A stretch of DNA of 47,807 nucleotides from Gudongella sp034006985 (GCA_034006985.1 JAVERT010000019.1:1-47807), one strand, 5' to 3'. Shown: positions 33,448-42,556, counted from the stretch's first letter. The notes: generated from the letters alone by a model not told the origin. Made by a program: numbers and translations.

Positions 33448-34473
33448 ATGTATAAGAAAATCATAGCAGCAACACTCGTAGTACTTCTTACTATTTCATC
33501 TTTTGGATATAATTCAGAAGCAGCAATAACTGATGGATACTGGAGATTAGATAAATTTGAAGAGACTATTTATGAGAAACCTTTTTATGAGACAAGCAGT
33601 AATCCAAATATTGTAAGAATGATCGATTTTAGCAAACCACAAGGTAAAGATCTTGATGCAAACTTTAAATTGGGACAGACTGCATTATTTATGCATATTA
33701 GTGAATCATCAAAAGAAGAAATTGAAGTTGAAGAGATTTATAAGGCTTATTTAAAATTTACTACCCCACCTGTTGTTATCCATCATGAAAAGAAATTTAC
33801 TATGTCATATGGTGGAAAACTGATTAAAGATACCACAAACTTAATGCGTGAAGTGACTATCACAAATTATCATCAGCTTTTATACCCTGGAAGAGTTCCT
33901 CAACCTGCTTCTGTTTATATAGAAAGAGGAGCAGAATTTCCTCTTATATCAAATGAAATAGGAGAAGAAGGATTAGTGCTAAGTAAGCTTACTGAAATAA
34001 CCCCATTAGCTCCAAATTCTGACGACGATACCTATGTATTTAGAGTTAGTATTGAGAGTGGAACTGCTGGGCGAAGTTATGCTTATGTTTATAGGTGGGT
34101 AAGTGGGACATTCCCAGGAGTAGGAGAAATAAGGGTATTTATTGACAACCAACTATTGATATCTGATGTTCCACCATCAATAATAAATAGCAGAACAATG
34201 CTTCCAGTAAGAGCAATCTTGGAAAAACTCGGTGCAGATGTAGGATGGGATGGTATCACAAAAACAGTAATAGCTACTAAAGGAGATACAAGAGTAAAAA
34301 TGGTAATAGGAAATCCTAATGTGTATGTAAATGGAATGTTAACTGTGATTGATTCAGCACCCATAATTATTGGTGACAGAACTTTAGTACCTGCAAGATT
34401 TTTAGCGGAAACCTTTGATGCCACAGTACAATGGCATGAAATAGATAGAACTGTGGAAATAATATTAGAATAA
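33448..34473 (+). CDS. Exported protein with copper amine oxidase-like N domain
   Basis: 341 residues; AAAGGAGG before the ATG. Signal peptide (about 1-25). The C-terminal 110 residues match the copper amine oxidase N-terminal domain family: LLISDVPPSIINSRTMLPVR, LGADVGWDG and DRTLVPARFLAETFDATVQW. In Clostridia this domain serves as a surface stalk or wall-associated module, not an oxidase. The first 200 residues are beta-rich and unrecognised. Confidence 0.85.
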   Translation: MYKKIIAATLVVLLTISSFGYNSEAAITDGYWRLDKFEETIYEKPFYETSSNPNIVRMIDFSKPQGKDLDANFKLGQTALFMHISESSKEEIEVEEIYKAYLKFTTPPVVIHHEKKFTMSYGGKLIKDTTNLMREVTITNYHQLLYPGRVPQPASVYIERGAEFPLISNEIGEEGLVLSKLTEITPLAPNSDDDTYVFRVSIESGTAGRSYAYVYRWVSGTFPGVGEIRVFIDNQLLISDVPPSIINSRTMLPVRAILEKLGADVGWDGITKTVIATKGDTRVKMVIGNPNVYVNGMLTVIDSAPIIIGDRTLVPARFLAETFDATVQWHEIDRTVEIILE

Positions 34474-34521
34474 TTCGAGAATTAGTTACTAACCTATTAT
34501 TAGAAATAAGGGGGTGAAAAA

Positions 34522-35136
34522 GTGAATAAAGGAAATACTAAGTTTATAATACTGTTAAGCGTAGTAATTGTAATTTTTTCACTTTATAATTCATCTCAGG
34601 ATGTTAAATTAAGTGAATCGAGTAACACCATACAATTATTAGAAAAACGATTGGAAAAAGTAAGAATTGAGATAAAAGACTTAAAAGAAAACACAGATGT
34701 ATACGAAACCTACCAGAATCTAACGGATTTAAGTTCTTATGAAAGTTTTAAATTTGAACAATTTAGAGAGGATTATGATATAGAAGTCTTAGCTGAACTT
34801 AAGTCTATATCAATTTTAAAGATGTATATATATGCAAACCTGATTGAAGATTATGAGACACAATTTCAATTATTTACAACAAATGAGGAATATGTTCTTA
34901 TGACTAAAGAGGAATTTTTAGCAAATTCACAAAGCGGGACACCTTCTGAAATGGATATATTCGAAGATGTTTATGAATTGAAGATCAGCTTATCTGAATC
35001 TAATGAAGAACATGCTTATATAAGTTGGAAAAGCAAAAACGGATATATCGATGAAAAAGCAGGTGCTTTTATATACGGATTCGCTTTACAAAAGGATGAC
35101 AATATATGGAAAGTGAGTTTCAATCCAATGAATTAA
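34522..35136 (+). CDS. Membrane-anchored protein with coiled coil, 204 aa
   Basis: GTG start with AAGGGGGTG upstream. One membrane helix (about 7-24), a short coiled coil (about 33-60, LLEKRLEKVRIEIKDLKE) and an external alpha/beta domain. Follows the CuAO-like gene after 48 bp. No family recognised. Confidence 0.72.
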   Translation: MNKGNTKFIILLSVVIVIFSLYNSSQDVKLSESSNTIQLLEKRLEKVRIEIKDLKENTDVYETYQNLTDLSSYESFKFEQFREDYDIEVLAELKSISILKMYIYANLIEDYETQFQLFTTNEEYVLMTKEEFLANSQSGTPSEMDIFEDVYELKISLSESNEEHAYISWKSKNGYIDEKAGAFIYGFALQKDDNIWKVSFNPMN

Positions 35137-35157
35137 TAATAGAAATGTGAAAAGCTC

Positions 35158-35243
35158 GAAGTAACTGAAGAAGAATCAGAGAAACTTAATATTATAGGAT
35201 TAATTTGCAATACTTAAATATGATTAAAACATCAACGGAATAA
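35158..35243 (+). pseudogene. Frameshifted 3' remnant of a paralogue of the lipoprotein at 36432
   Basis: Encodes EVTEEESEKLNIIGL, then after a frameshift QYLNMIKTSTE and TAA, matching the C-terminus of the intact gene (KVTEEELDELKITGL ... QYLDMIKISTE). Only the last 28 codons or so survive. This shows that array genes are duplicated and then lost. Confidence 0.8.
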
Positions 35244-35260
35244 TCTGTTTTAGCAATTAG

Positions 35261-35274
35261 TTCTGAATATAATT
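35261..35274 (+). promoter_or_regulatory. Partial AGCTGAATAT box
   Basis: TTCTGAATATAATT, 27 bases upstream of the start at 35288; a shortened form of the box seen at 30570 and 31051. Confidence 0.35.
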
Positions 35275-35287
35275 GAGGAGGTCTCGA

Positions 35288-35824
35288 ATGAAAAAGAATA
35301 GTAGGATTATCATAATACTGATATTGATTATATTAGCAGTTGCAATATTCTGGATAACCACCAGAGATAACGACGATAAATTCAATATGATTGCAGTAGA
35401 TTTCCTGGAGAAGTTCTACAATGTGTCTCATTCAGACGGAGAAGAATTATTTGGTCAGACAACAGCAGTTGAGGGAGAGCTGATCCTGCTTGATGAATCC
35501 CTTAGAGAGATTTATGCAGACCTTATGACAGTGGATTGCTATGATAGATTGGTAGCAAACAGAATATTGGGTTCAACACATTATTCAGCATACCAAAGAG
35601 AATCAAGTTTTAGAGCAGAATCAATTAAGTTTAAGGAAGAACAAGAAAAATATGGGGATCAGTATTATGTATATACAATAGATCTAATCCAATACTATAC
35701 AACCTCACGAGAAATAATAAATGAGTGGAACATAGAGGCTTCCATGTCTTTCACTGAAGAGAATGGAGAATTGAAGATAAAAGATGTAGAAATACCTAAT
35801 ACTGAACTTCTTTCTAAACAGTGA
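35288..35824 (+). CDS. Membrane-anchored protein, 178 aa
   Basis: ATG at 35288 chosen for TTGAGGAGG upstream. One membrane helix (about 5-23) followed by an external domain with several aromatic residues (YYVYTIDLIQYYTTSREI). No lipobox and no recognised family. Confidence 0.72.
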   Translation: MKKNSRIIIILILIILAVAIFWITTRDNDDKFNMIAVDFLEKFYNVSHSDGEELFGQTTAVEGELILLDESLREIYADLMTVDCYDRLVANRILGSTHYSAYQRESSFRAESIKFKEEQEKYGDQYYVYTIDLIQYYTTSREIINEWNIEASMSFTEENGELKIKDVEIPNTELLSKQ

Positions 35825-35837
35825 TGGAATGAAATTG

Positions 35838-35882
35838 CATATCATCGTTCAAAGGATAATTGTAGTATGGAAATTTGATAGT
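35838..35882 (+). repeat. Intergenic array repeat, copy 5
   Basis: CGTTCAAAGGATAATTGTAG followed by TATGGAAATTTGATAG, aligned with the distal half of the family (AATTGTAGAAA). Confidence 0.45.
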
Positions 35883-36055
35883 ATTAGATAAAGTAAAGAT
35901 TAGCCATCCAAGAAGATTACATTTGACTGATTGTCAATTAAACGTAGGGAAAGTATGATAATAACAAATCATCAGTTAACTTGACTATGTGCATGTTATA
36001 CATATGAAGTAGTAGATAGGATTAAATCTATATGTAATATCGAGGAGGTAGTAAG

Positions 36056-36361
36056 ATGGGCATTCAGAAATGCAAAAACTGTGGAACGAAATTTAAATAT
36101 AAAGATTTATTGAAATCAGTACTACCAGCAGAAGCAGGTTACATAAAATGCAGAAATTGTGGGACGTCTCATCAGATAACACGGTTGAGCAGTTTTATTA
36201 TGAGTGCCCTAATATTAGCCCCCATGTTTTTAATGATTAGTTTAACAGCAAGCAGAGTATTGAGATTGTCGGTATTTGCAGTTTGGGTTGTTATATTAGG
36301 TGCTTTATCCCCTTATATAACCAGATATAAATTAAAGGATAGTGATAAGAATAAAGAATAG
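36056..36361 (+). CDS. Zinc-ribbon two-helix membrane protein (TIGR04104-like), paralogue 1
   Basis: 101 residues; GAGGAGG before the ATG. Zinc ribbon KCKNCGTKFKYK ... KCRNCGTSH (C6, C9, then CxxC) followed by two membrane helices (about 46-65 and 68-86). The N-terminus is nearly the same as that of the gene at 44993. These proteins are known only as putative zinc-finger membrane proteins. Confidence 0.8.
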   Translation: MGIQKCKNCGTKFKYKDLLKSVLPAEAGYIKCRNCGTSHQITRLSSFIMSALILAPMFLMISLTASRVLRLSVFAVWVVILGALSPYITRYKLKDSDKNKE

Positions 36362-36367
36362 TTACTG

Positions 36368-36418
36368 TACTACAAATTATTTATAAACGACGTCATAATT
36401 GTAGAAATGTGCAATAAG
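36368..36418 (+). repeat. Intergenic array repeat, copy 6
   Basis: CTACAAATTA, TTTATAAACGACGTCATAAT and TGTAGAAATGTGCAATAAG; a well conserved copy 14 bp before the ribosome site of the next gene. Confidence 0.75.
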
Positions 36419-36431
36419 TGAGGAGATTACC

Positions 36432-37046
36432 ATGAAAAAAGCATTGTTTTTATTATTCGCAATAATATTAGGAGCTTTCGCGGGATGTTCTAACAACCCT
36501 GAAACAATAGAACATGATGTAGCTGTGGGGACTTATGTAATGGAATCAAGTGAAGCTTTAAAACCATATGTGGTATTAAAAGATAATAATGAATTTAGCT
36601 TTACTTATTCAATTTATAGCAGTTATTGGGCCATAGGTAACTATGAAGAAAATGATGGTCGGTTGATTCTTAAAACAATGGATGGTGAGTTTGAATATGT
36701 GTTTGAAATTGATGAGAAGGATTTAATTTTCAATGCAAAAGAATCCTCAGAGTTTCCATCATATGCAAATGTTCCTGATGGCGTAAGATTTAGCTTTAAT
36801 GAGGAGTACTTAGCTGAAAGAGAGCCATTGATTGGATTTTATTATGAGTTAGAATATAAAGACAAAATATTCCCCGATATGACGAATTTAGAGATTGAAG
36901 AAGTCATTAGTAGGATAAGTATTGCTGCAGCTGAAAAAGCTAAACAAGGAGAACAATTCAAAGTTACTGAAGAAGAATTAGATGAACTCAAAATTACAGG
37001 ATTAAATCCACAATACTTAGATATGATTAAAATATCCACCGAATAA
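36432..37046 (+). CDS. Lipoprotein, 204 aa
   Basis: GTGAGGAG before the ATG. Lipobox LGAFAGC (Cys 19). Residues 25-115 form a lipocalin-like beta series (GTYVMESSEALKPYVVLKDN, FSFTYSIYSSYWAIGNYE, GRLILKTMDGEFEYVFEI), the remainder is helical. The last 28 codons have a decayed second copy at 35158-35243. Confidence 0.78.
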   Translation: MKKALFLLFAIILGAFAGCSNNPETIEHDVAVGTYVMESSEALKPYVVLKDNNEFSFTYSIYSSYWAIGNYEENDGRLILKTMDGEFEYVFEIDEKDLIFNAKESSEFPSYANVPDGVRFSFNEEYLAEREPLIGFYYELEYKDKIFPDMTNLEIEEVISRISIAAAEKAKQGEQFKVTEEELDELKITGLNPQYLDMIKISTE

Positions 37047-37061
37047 ACAATGATGAAGTTG

Positions 37062-37121
37062 GTTGTCGTACTTTATAATTTCAGATAATATTAATCGGTG
37101 ACAGCTGAATATAAGTATATT
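37062..37121 (+). repeat. Intergenic array repeat, copy 7, with AGCTGAATAT box
   Basis: GTCGTACTTTATAATTT, then AGCTGAATATAAGTATATT (37103-37121), 29 bases before the next start codon. Same arrangement as at 31015-31068. Confidence 0.7.
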
Positions 37122-37149
37122 AAAGTAAAAAAAGGAGAGTCAATTAATC

Positions 37150-37350
37150 ATGGGAAAAAGCATCGTCTACTGGGTAGTGAGTATTGTATTTTATGTAATT
37201 TATTTCCTGATATTTAAATATACTATAGGTGAACTCTTCCCTATTAGTCCAATGTCCAATTTTATTATAATATTTATTCTTACCATCATAAACATACCAT
37301 TGTCCATATTTAGTGCAGGAAAACTATTTTCAATAATTGAAAAACAGTGA
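37150..37350 (+). CDS. Two-helix membrane protein, 66 aa
   Basis: AAAAAGGAGAG before the ATG. Hydrophobic helices at about 5-24 and 35-57. No recognised family. Single gene between array repeats. Confidence 0.68.
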   Translation: MGKSIVYWVVSIVFYVIYFLIFKYTIGELFPISPMSNFIIIFILTIINIPLSIFSAGKLFSIIEKQ

Positions 37351-37365
37351 GAGTTTTAGTTTCGC

Positions 37366-37395
37366 ATTGTTTACCGTTTATAAATAGTGGTGTAT
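37366..37395 (+). repeat. Intergenic array repeat, short copy 8
   Basis: CATTGTTTACCGTTTATAAA followed by TAGTGGTG, aligned with CGTTTATAAACTATG of the copy at 40758. Confidence 0.45.
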
Positions 37396-37455
37396 CAAGA
37401 AGTGGCTAAAATGAAAGTGTTAAGAGACATAATTACATATTAAAAAGATAAAATA

Positions 37456-37716
37456 ATGAATAAGAATGGAAGTATAACCACAGTATATTTATTCACATTT
37501 ATATCATTTATCGTTACTTTTCTATTTATATATATCTTTGTAAAGATAGCTCCACAGTTTTATACAGGCTTTGATAGACACACAAGCAAAAATATATTGA
37601 GTATACTTGCAGATATACTATTTATTATTATGATGTCAGCTAATATCATAGGGATTTCATTATGTACTATTCATACTTATAAGGTATTTTCTAATAAACT
37701 TGGTAGAAAAAGTTGA
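37456..37716 (+). CDS. Two-helix membrane protein, 86 aa
   Basis: The ribosome site is poor for this region (AAAAAGAT). Helices at about 7-28 and 47-70. First of several very short membrane-protein genes in tandem (37456-38696). No recognised family. Confidence 0.6.
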   Translation: MNKNGSITTVYLFTFISFIVTFLFIYIFVKIAPQFYTGFDRHTSKNILSILADILFIIMMSANIIGISLCTIHTYKVFSNKLGRKS

Positions 37717-37766
37717 TTTAGGGAGTATTAAATCAAGGGAGATTTCAAGAGAATAGGAGGATTAAA

Positions 37767-37925
37767 GTGATACTATTAGCATTTATAACAACCTTTGTTG
37801 TTGGATGGGTAGGGACATCCTTTGGGCATGATTATTTGAACTTTCCTCAATTAGGGACCATATTGTCTGTGGCAACAATGGGGGGATTTATTATGGCAGC
37901 TATTAGAAAAAACTACAACGAGTAA
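37767..37925 (+). CDS. Small membrane protein, 52 aa
   Basis: GTG start preceded by ATAGGAGG. Encodes MILLAFITTFVVGWVGTSFG and ends in AAIRKNYNE; two hydrophobic helices (2-18 and 29-44). 50 bp after the previous gene, so probably co-transcribed. Confidence 0.65.
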   Translation: MILLAFITTFVVGWVGTSFGHDYLNFPQLGTILSVATMGGFIMAAIRKNYNE

Positions 37926-38001
37926 AAATATAATTGCTTTTTACATTGTTAATCTGTGTTGTGAAAGTATATAAAAGCGAATTAGGGAAGGAGAATAAGT
38001 A

Positions 38002-38235
38002 ATGGAGAAAAATAAACAATTACTCTACTGTATTTTAGGAAGTTTGATGCTTGCATTATTAAACAGTCGTATTTTTGAATTTTCAAGACTGGGCATATTT
38101 TCAGGTGGTTATGGAGGAAATGCTTTTGGAGAAATAATAGTATTATCAAGCAATGTACTTTCTTTAGCTGGATATATATTGCTTGCAGTATTTTCGATTA
38201 TATTAATTCTAAAAAACATAAGATTAAGAGGTTAG
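38002..38235 (+). CDS. Two-helix membrane protein, 77 aa
   Basis: GGAAGGAG before the ATG. Helices at about 6-24 and 44-70 separated by a Gly-rich loop (SGGYGGNAFGE). No recognised family. Confidence 0.66.
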   Translation: MEKNKQLLYCILGSLMLALLNSRIFEFSRLGIFSGGYGGNAFGEIIVLSSNVLSLAGYILLAVFSIILILKNIRLRG

Positions 38236-38313
38236 TTCATATAATTTACAAATTAAACTTTAATTGTATTAAAGTATGTGATAAATAATATTTTTAATAA
38301 AGGAGGAACTATT

Positions 38314-38454
38314 ATGGGAAGTCTTGGCTATATAAGTATTTCTTTAACCTATATTCAATTAATATTACAAATTTGTCTTTACATGGCAGCAATTACTTTA
38401 TCCTTTAAGGGGGTACAGGCTCTTAATATATACATTAACAAAAACTCAAAATAA
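38314..38454 (+). CDS. Small membrane protein, 46 aa
   Basis: AAAGGAGGAAC before the ATG. Sequence begins MGSLGYISISLTYIQLILQ and ends YINKNSK; one hydrophobic helix of about 25 residues. The strong ribosome site supports a real gene despite its size. Confidence 0.62.
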   Translation: MGSLGYISISLTYIQLILQICLYMAAITLSFKGVQALNIYINKNSK

Positions 38455-38531
38455 TCGGAGGTACATGGATTTTTTTTATAAGAGTTGTAAAAGTACGAAC
38501 TACTGAATTTTCAATTTTAGGAGGACTAACA

Positions 38532-38696
38532 ATGATTCTAATTATACTTTCACTAATAATGGGCTACATAGGTCTTAACATAGGTGGGATATTTGGGGCA
38601 GAAATTTTTATGTATCTATTCGGGATTGTAGGAGTCTTAAGTCCTGCTTTATATGTTTTGGAAAAGTTGTATAAGGAAATAGGAAATAAAAATTAG
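38532..38696 (+). CDS. Small membrane protein, 54 aa
   Basis: TTAGGAGG before the ATG. Sequence begins MILIILSLIMGYIGLNIGG and ends KLYKEIGNKN; two hydrophobic helices. Fits the same tandem run of tiny membrane proteins. Confidence 0.63.
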   Translation: MILIILSLIMGYIGLNIGGIFGAEIFMYLFGIVGVLSPALYVLEKLYKEIGNKN

Positions 38697-38785
38697 TGAA
38701 CATCATTTATAAGATATGAAGCAGTTGATTCACGATTATTATTATATTATTTAAAATTCTAAGATTCTAAAGGAAGTGATAATAA

Positions 38786-39367
38786 ATGAAAATGATCTTT
38801 TCTCACAAAAGTTCTACATATATTAAAATAGCCTTAGTTATTGTTATAGCAATAATCTATATCAATTATTATAATCCTTATCATATAGAAAACAATCATC
38901 AGAGTATTATTCAAGAGATTGAAGAACTTGATATTAAGTTAGATAGTTCTGAAAAAACTACTATTGTCAAAGAAATTGATATTGGCAATAAAAAGTATAT
39001 ATTATCTAAGTCGGATGTAAATTCTTTAAAAACAACAGAATTGACAAGGGGATTATTTGATAGGTATAAGATTGAATTTGTTTACACAAATGAAGCTTTC
39101 TCTGTTATTACCACAACTAAACAACAAAGATATTTAGTAGTATTTGGAGAGAAATTCAATGAAAACATTAACTCTATAAAAGTTTCTATAGGAAATAATG
39201 AAACTTTATTTGATATATCTAATGAGGACTGTTTTGCTGTATATCTACCTATAAAAGAAGACATTGCTGACATTACATTTGGTAATGTTACTGATATTAT
39301 TAAAATAGAAATAAAAGATAGTAATGCAGAAATCCTAAGAACGATACCTGTAATAGGAATAGAATGA
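38786..39367 (+). CDS. Membrane-anchored protein, 193 aa
   Basis: AAAGGAAGTGA before the ATG. One membrane helix (about 11-28), then an external beta-rich domain. Unrecognised. Confidence 0.7.
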   Translation: MKMIFSHKSSTYIKIALVIVIAIIYINYYNPYHIENNHQSIIQEIEELDIKLDSSEKTTIVKEIDIGNKKYILSKSDVNSLKTTELTRGLFDRYKIEFVYTNEAFSVITTTKQQRYLVVFGEKFNENINSIKVSIGNNETLFDISNEDCFAVYLPIKEDIADITFGNVTDIIKIEIKDSNAEILRTIPVIGIE

Positions 39368-39414
39368 TATTGAAAAAACTTAGAAGTATGGGAACGGTGA
39401 GGGTAGTAAATAAC

Positions 39415-39433
39415 AGCTGAATATCAGTAATAC
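39415..39433 (+). promoter_or_regulatory. AGCTGAATAT box, copy at 39415
   Basis: AGCTGAATATCAGTAATAC, 55 bases upstream of the acetyltransferase start. Confidence 0.45.
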
Positions 39434-39469
39434 TAATCGGAGTGAGAGTTAATTCACAGGAGGTACTAA

Positions 39470-39943
39470 ATGTTAAAGATAAGAGAAGTATCAAGTAGTA
39501 TGGCACATATTATTCATAAATTACAAAAGGAGTCATTTGAACCATTACTTAATAAATATCATGATTATGATATAAATCCTGCAATGGAAAGTATAGAACA
39601 AATTATAGAGAAGATTGATAGCGCAAATGCTACCACATATATATTCCAATTCAACGATATCAATGTTGGATGCGTCAGAATAAGAGAAGTGGAAGATAAG
39701 GTTTATAAGGTCTCAGCTTTATGTGTTTTACCAGAATATCAAAATAAGGGAATTGCACAAGAAGCATTGAAACAGATAGAAGGGTATCATCCTAATGTAC
39801 ATAAATGGATTTTGAGTACAATACTTCAAGAAAAGGGCAATTGCTACCTATATGAAAAAATAGGATATGTAAAAACTGGAGAGGTGAAAAAGATAAACGA
39901 AAAGATGGAAATGATTGATTATGTGAAACTATGCAAAGTTTGA
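39470..39943 (+). CDS. GNAT-family N-acetyltransferase
   Basis: 157 residues; CAGGAGG before the ATG. The acetyl-CoA-binding motif A is clear (VSALCVLPEYQNKGIAQEAL) and the C-terminal CYLYEKIGYVKTGE segment is typical of GNAT enzymes. Substrate not predictable. One of the few soluble cytoplasmic products of the array. Confidence 0.85.
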   Translation: MLKIREVSSSMAHIIHKLQKESFEPLLNKYHDYDINPAMESIEQIIEKIDSANATTYIFQFNDINVGCVRIREVEDKVYKVSALCVLPEYQNKGIAQEALKQIEGYHPNVHKWILSTILQEKGNCYLYEKIGYVKTGEVKKINEKMEMIDYVKLCKV

Positions 39944-40059
39944 TTATAATGCCTAATTATTAAATGAACATAATTTTAAACTGCGCCATTTTTATTGTTC
40001 ATCTGCATAGATTTCTAAGTATACAAGTCAAGCGGTTACATTTAGGAGGATAGGATGTT

Positions 40060-40749
40060 ATGGTTGTATTAATATTATCAATAATATTAATTGGATTAGC
40101 AGTATTAGAGAGAATTTTATATATAAAAAGGAATAAAATCTGGTATAAGATGAGGTTACTTATAGGAGTATTAAGTATTTTTATATTGTTTTTAATATCC
40201 TATTTTGTAACAGATTCAACTCCTGGTTTGCTTTATGTATTTTTATGTATGAGTATTTTTATTTTAATAGGATTAGTTATTTATAGGAGCGACAAACAAT
40301 GGCTTAAACATACAGCATATATAATAGGGATACCTACTATGGCGTATTTAATAACCAAAGCTATTCATAATATGCTTGTTAACCCACAGTATATTTTATT
40401 ATTATCAGTAATAGTAGGTTTAATATTAAGTTATTCATATAAACGAAAACGAATAATAAAAGAAACCATTTCATTTATATTAGGCTTTGTAATTGCGGCA
40501 GCATTGTTGTCCTCTTATTATAAGACTTCTAACTCCGAAGATAGAAGTATGATTAAGCAAGAACTTGTAGCAAAAAAATATACTGAAGAAGAATTAGGTA
40601 TAAATGGTGCATCTATTTATACTAACACATCAAGGATAAATTTAAGAGGAGAAGATATAACAGTAAAAGCTTTTAATCCATCAGGACCTTCTATAATAAT
40701 GATATATAAAAATGGTAAGATTATAAGCTATGATGTAAAAAATGATTAG
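40060..40749 (+). CDS. Multi-spanning membrane protein, 229 aa
   Basis: TTTAGGAGG upstream; an ATG at 40054 is a possible alternative start. Five or six hydrophobic helices in the first 150 residues (including 1-19, 30-48, 52-70, 80-97, 105-122, 129-148), then a soluble tail of about 75 residues. No transporter motif recognised. Confidence 0.7.
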   Translation: MVVLILSIILIGLAVLERILYIKRNKIWYKMRLLIGVLSIFILFLISYFVTDSTPGLLYVFLCMSIFILIGLVIYRSDKQWLKHTAYIIGIPTMAYLITKAIHNMLVNPQYILLLSVIVGLILSYSYKRKRIIKETISFILGFVIAAALLSSYYKTSNSEDRSMIKQELVAKKYTEEELGINGASIYTNTSRINLRGEDITVKAFNPSGPSIIMIYKNGKIISYDVKND

Positions 40750-40757
40750 TCTTAATC

Positions 40758-40806
40758 ACGACAAAGCGTTTATAAACTATGTTGCAATAGTAGGAAAGTG
40801 TGCAGT
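40758..40806 (+). repeat. Intergenic array repeat, copy 9 (best reference copy)
   Basis: CGACAAAGCG, TTTATAAACTATG (40769-40781), GCAATAGTAG, GAAAGTGTGCAG. Ends 31 bases before the next start. Confidence 0.8.
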
Positions 40807-40837
40807 TAAATAGCATTTATAATTTGGGAGGTATGAG

Positions 40838-41266
40838 ATGAAAAATCAAAAGAAAAATATAACAATAATAGTATGTTTTTTTCTTGTGATCAGTCTGTAT
40901 TGGTTATTGAATACAGATAGATACATAAGAGACAATATTGTCACGATTGATAAAGTAGATAGTATTGATATTGTTACTGAAGACAAGTTAGTGTCCTATC
41001 CATTTGATGAAAAATTAATTAAACTTGTATCATATGCTGGCTTTGTAGTTAAAGCAGATAATTTTTTTGTTGGATTATTCTCACCATATAGTAAAAAATT
41101 GACCAAAATTGATATGAGTATTAGATATATAAAAAGTGAATCTACACTTGCTACTGCAGATGTTTTTCAGTCTAATGAAGATTCAGAAGAATATATTTTG
41201 TATATGAATAATATTTATTGGACAACAAATTCAAAACTTATAGATTTATTAGAGTTGATAGAATAA
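40838..41266 (+). CDS. Membrane-anchored protein, 142 aa
   Basis: TTGGGAGG before the ATG. One membrane helix (about 8-24) and an external domain of 115 residues. No family recognised. Confidence 0.7.
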   Translation: MKNQKKNITIIVCFFLVISLYWLLNTDRYIRDNIVTIDKVDSIDIVTEDKLVSYPFDEKLIKLVSYAGFVVKADNFFVGLFSPYSKKLTKIDMSIRYIKSESTLATADVFQSNEDSEEYILYMNNIYWTTNSKLIDLLELIE

Positions 41267-41303
41267 CTTATAAAGCCAGTATTATCTTGGGTACTCATAT
41301 GTC

Positions 41304-41333
41304 ATATTCTTTATATTATGTGTCGCTGGATAG
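41304..41333 (+). repeat. TTTATATTATG-type array repeat, copy a
   Basis: CTTTATATTATGTGTCGC at 41309-41326. An AGCTTT/AAAGCT hairpin follows at 41333-41352. Confidence 0.5.
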
Positions 41334-41428
41334 CTTTTCATTTAGAAAGCTTCAGTTTGATACAATGCTAATTAAGTAAAACTCAAGTAATTATTTATTT
41401 AAAAGTATCGTTGAAAGGAGAGGTATAA

Positions 41429-42007
41429 ATGATAATTAAAGCTCGCTATATATTTATAGTAATTATAGTAGTATTGCTATCCTTATATTTTACTGGTTAT
41501 AGATTTTCACCAAAGCAAGCAGCTGATGCACATTCTTTTTCAGAAAGAGGCTCCCAAGTAATTATTGAAGTTGATATTGGTTGGGGATATACATATATTT
41601 ATAAACTTCCAGATTCTTATTTAACAGTTATGGCAACTAAAAAAGGATTTCTTTGGAGAGCCCCAGTTAGCACATATATCAAAGATATTAATATTGAGAA
41701 TGATAAAGTTAAAACAATTGGATGGATGAGCTATACAAATAATGAAAAAGAGAAAGCAACAATTGTAGTGATAGAAAATAATGATGAAGATGTTGTTTCC
41801 ATTGAATCTGGGAAAATAACTCAGAGAAATAAAAAGAATATAGGAAATGGAGAATTGGTAACATTTGTTTGGGATGAATCATTATTTCCACATGATATCA
41901 ACCCAGTAGCATTGTCTAAAGATAATATAGAATTATATAGATATGGATATCCTTTAGGAACAACGACATTTATAGATAAAGATTTGAAATGGCATAGTAT
42001 CAAATAG
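41429..42007 (+). CDS. Membrane-anchored protein, 192 aa
   Basis: GAAAGGAGAGG before the ATG. One membrane helix (about 7-23) and an external beta-rich domain. Unrecognised. Confidence 0.7.
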   Translation: MIIKARYIFIVIIVVLLSLYFTGYRFSPKQAADAHSFSERGSQVIIEVDIGWGYTYIYKLPDSYLTVMATKKGFLWRAPVSTYIKDINIENDKVKTIGWMSYTNNEKEKATIVVIENNDEDVVSIESGKITQRNKKNIGNGELVTFVWDESLFPHDINPVALSKDNIELYRYGYPLGTTTFIDKDLKWHSIK

Positions 42008-42167
42008 AATTGCCTTGGTTAGGTTTGTTACAATGCTAATATAGTCAAATTCATAAAGATAATTTCAGAGCTAAATCTATTGATATTGTAATACAATAAT
42101 AAAAATAAGTTAGTGAATATTAGTAGTGAAATGCGAAGTAAGCAAAACATATTAAGGGAGGTAACCG

Positions 42168-42482
42168 TTGATTAAAGAGATAAATAAAATAGAAGTATTT
42201 GGATATTTAATTATGATTTTAGCTTTACTATTGGGAGTATATGCACAAGATATTTCGTATTATATGAGTGAGAATACTGTCGAATTGCTCCCCTCATATT
42301 TCTTAAGAATAATTACAATAACAAGCATACTTCTATTTATAATTCCACCTATTCTAATAGTTAAACTTAATAAGAAACGAAACATTGGGAAAGAAGGATT
42401 CACTCTATATTTTCTTATAAATTTTTTAATAGGTATACCTACATCTATGTGGTCGTTGCTTGTTTTCATTATGTGGCATTAA
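42168..42482 (+). CDS. Three-helix membrane protein, 104 aa
   Basis: TTG start with AAGGGAGG upstream. Helices at about 10-27, 43-64 and 77-102. Unrecognised. Confidence 0.68.
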   Translation: MIKEINKIEVFGYLIMILALLLGVYAQDISYYMSENTVELLPSYFLRIITITSILLFIIPPILIVKLNKKRNIGKEGFTLYFLINFLIGIPTSMWSLLVFIMWH

Positions 42483-42487
42483 TTAGT

Positions 42488-42520
42488 TGCATATAATTTA
42501 TATTATGTGCAGCATCAATA
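42488..42520 (+). repeat. TTTATATTATG-type array repeat, copy b
   Basis: TTTATATTATGTGCAGCATC at 42497-42516, preceded by GTTGCATATAA. Confidence 0.55.
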
Positions 42521-42521
42521 C

Positions 42522-42556
42522 AGAGATATTTAGTTTAAGTGGTCTCTTTTTCTTTT
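42522..42556 (+). terminator. Rho-independent terminator
   Basis: AGAGAT and GGTCTCT form the stem with a 13-base loop, followed directly by TTTTTCTTTT. Confidence 0.65.
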
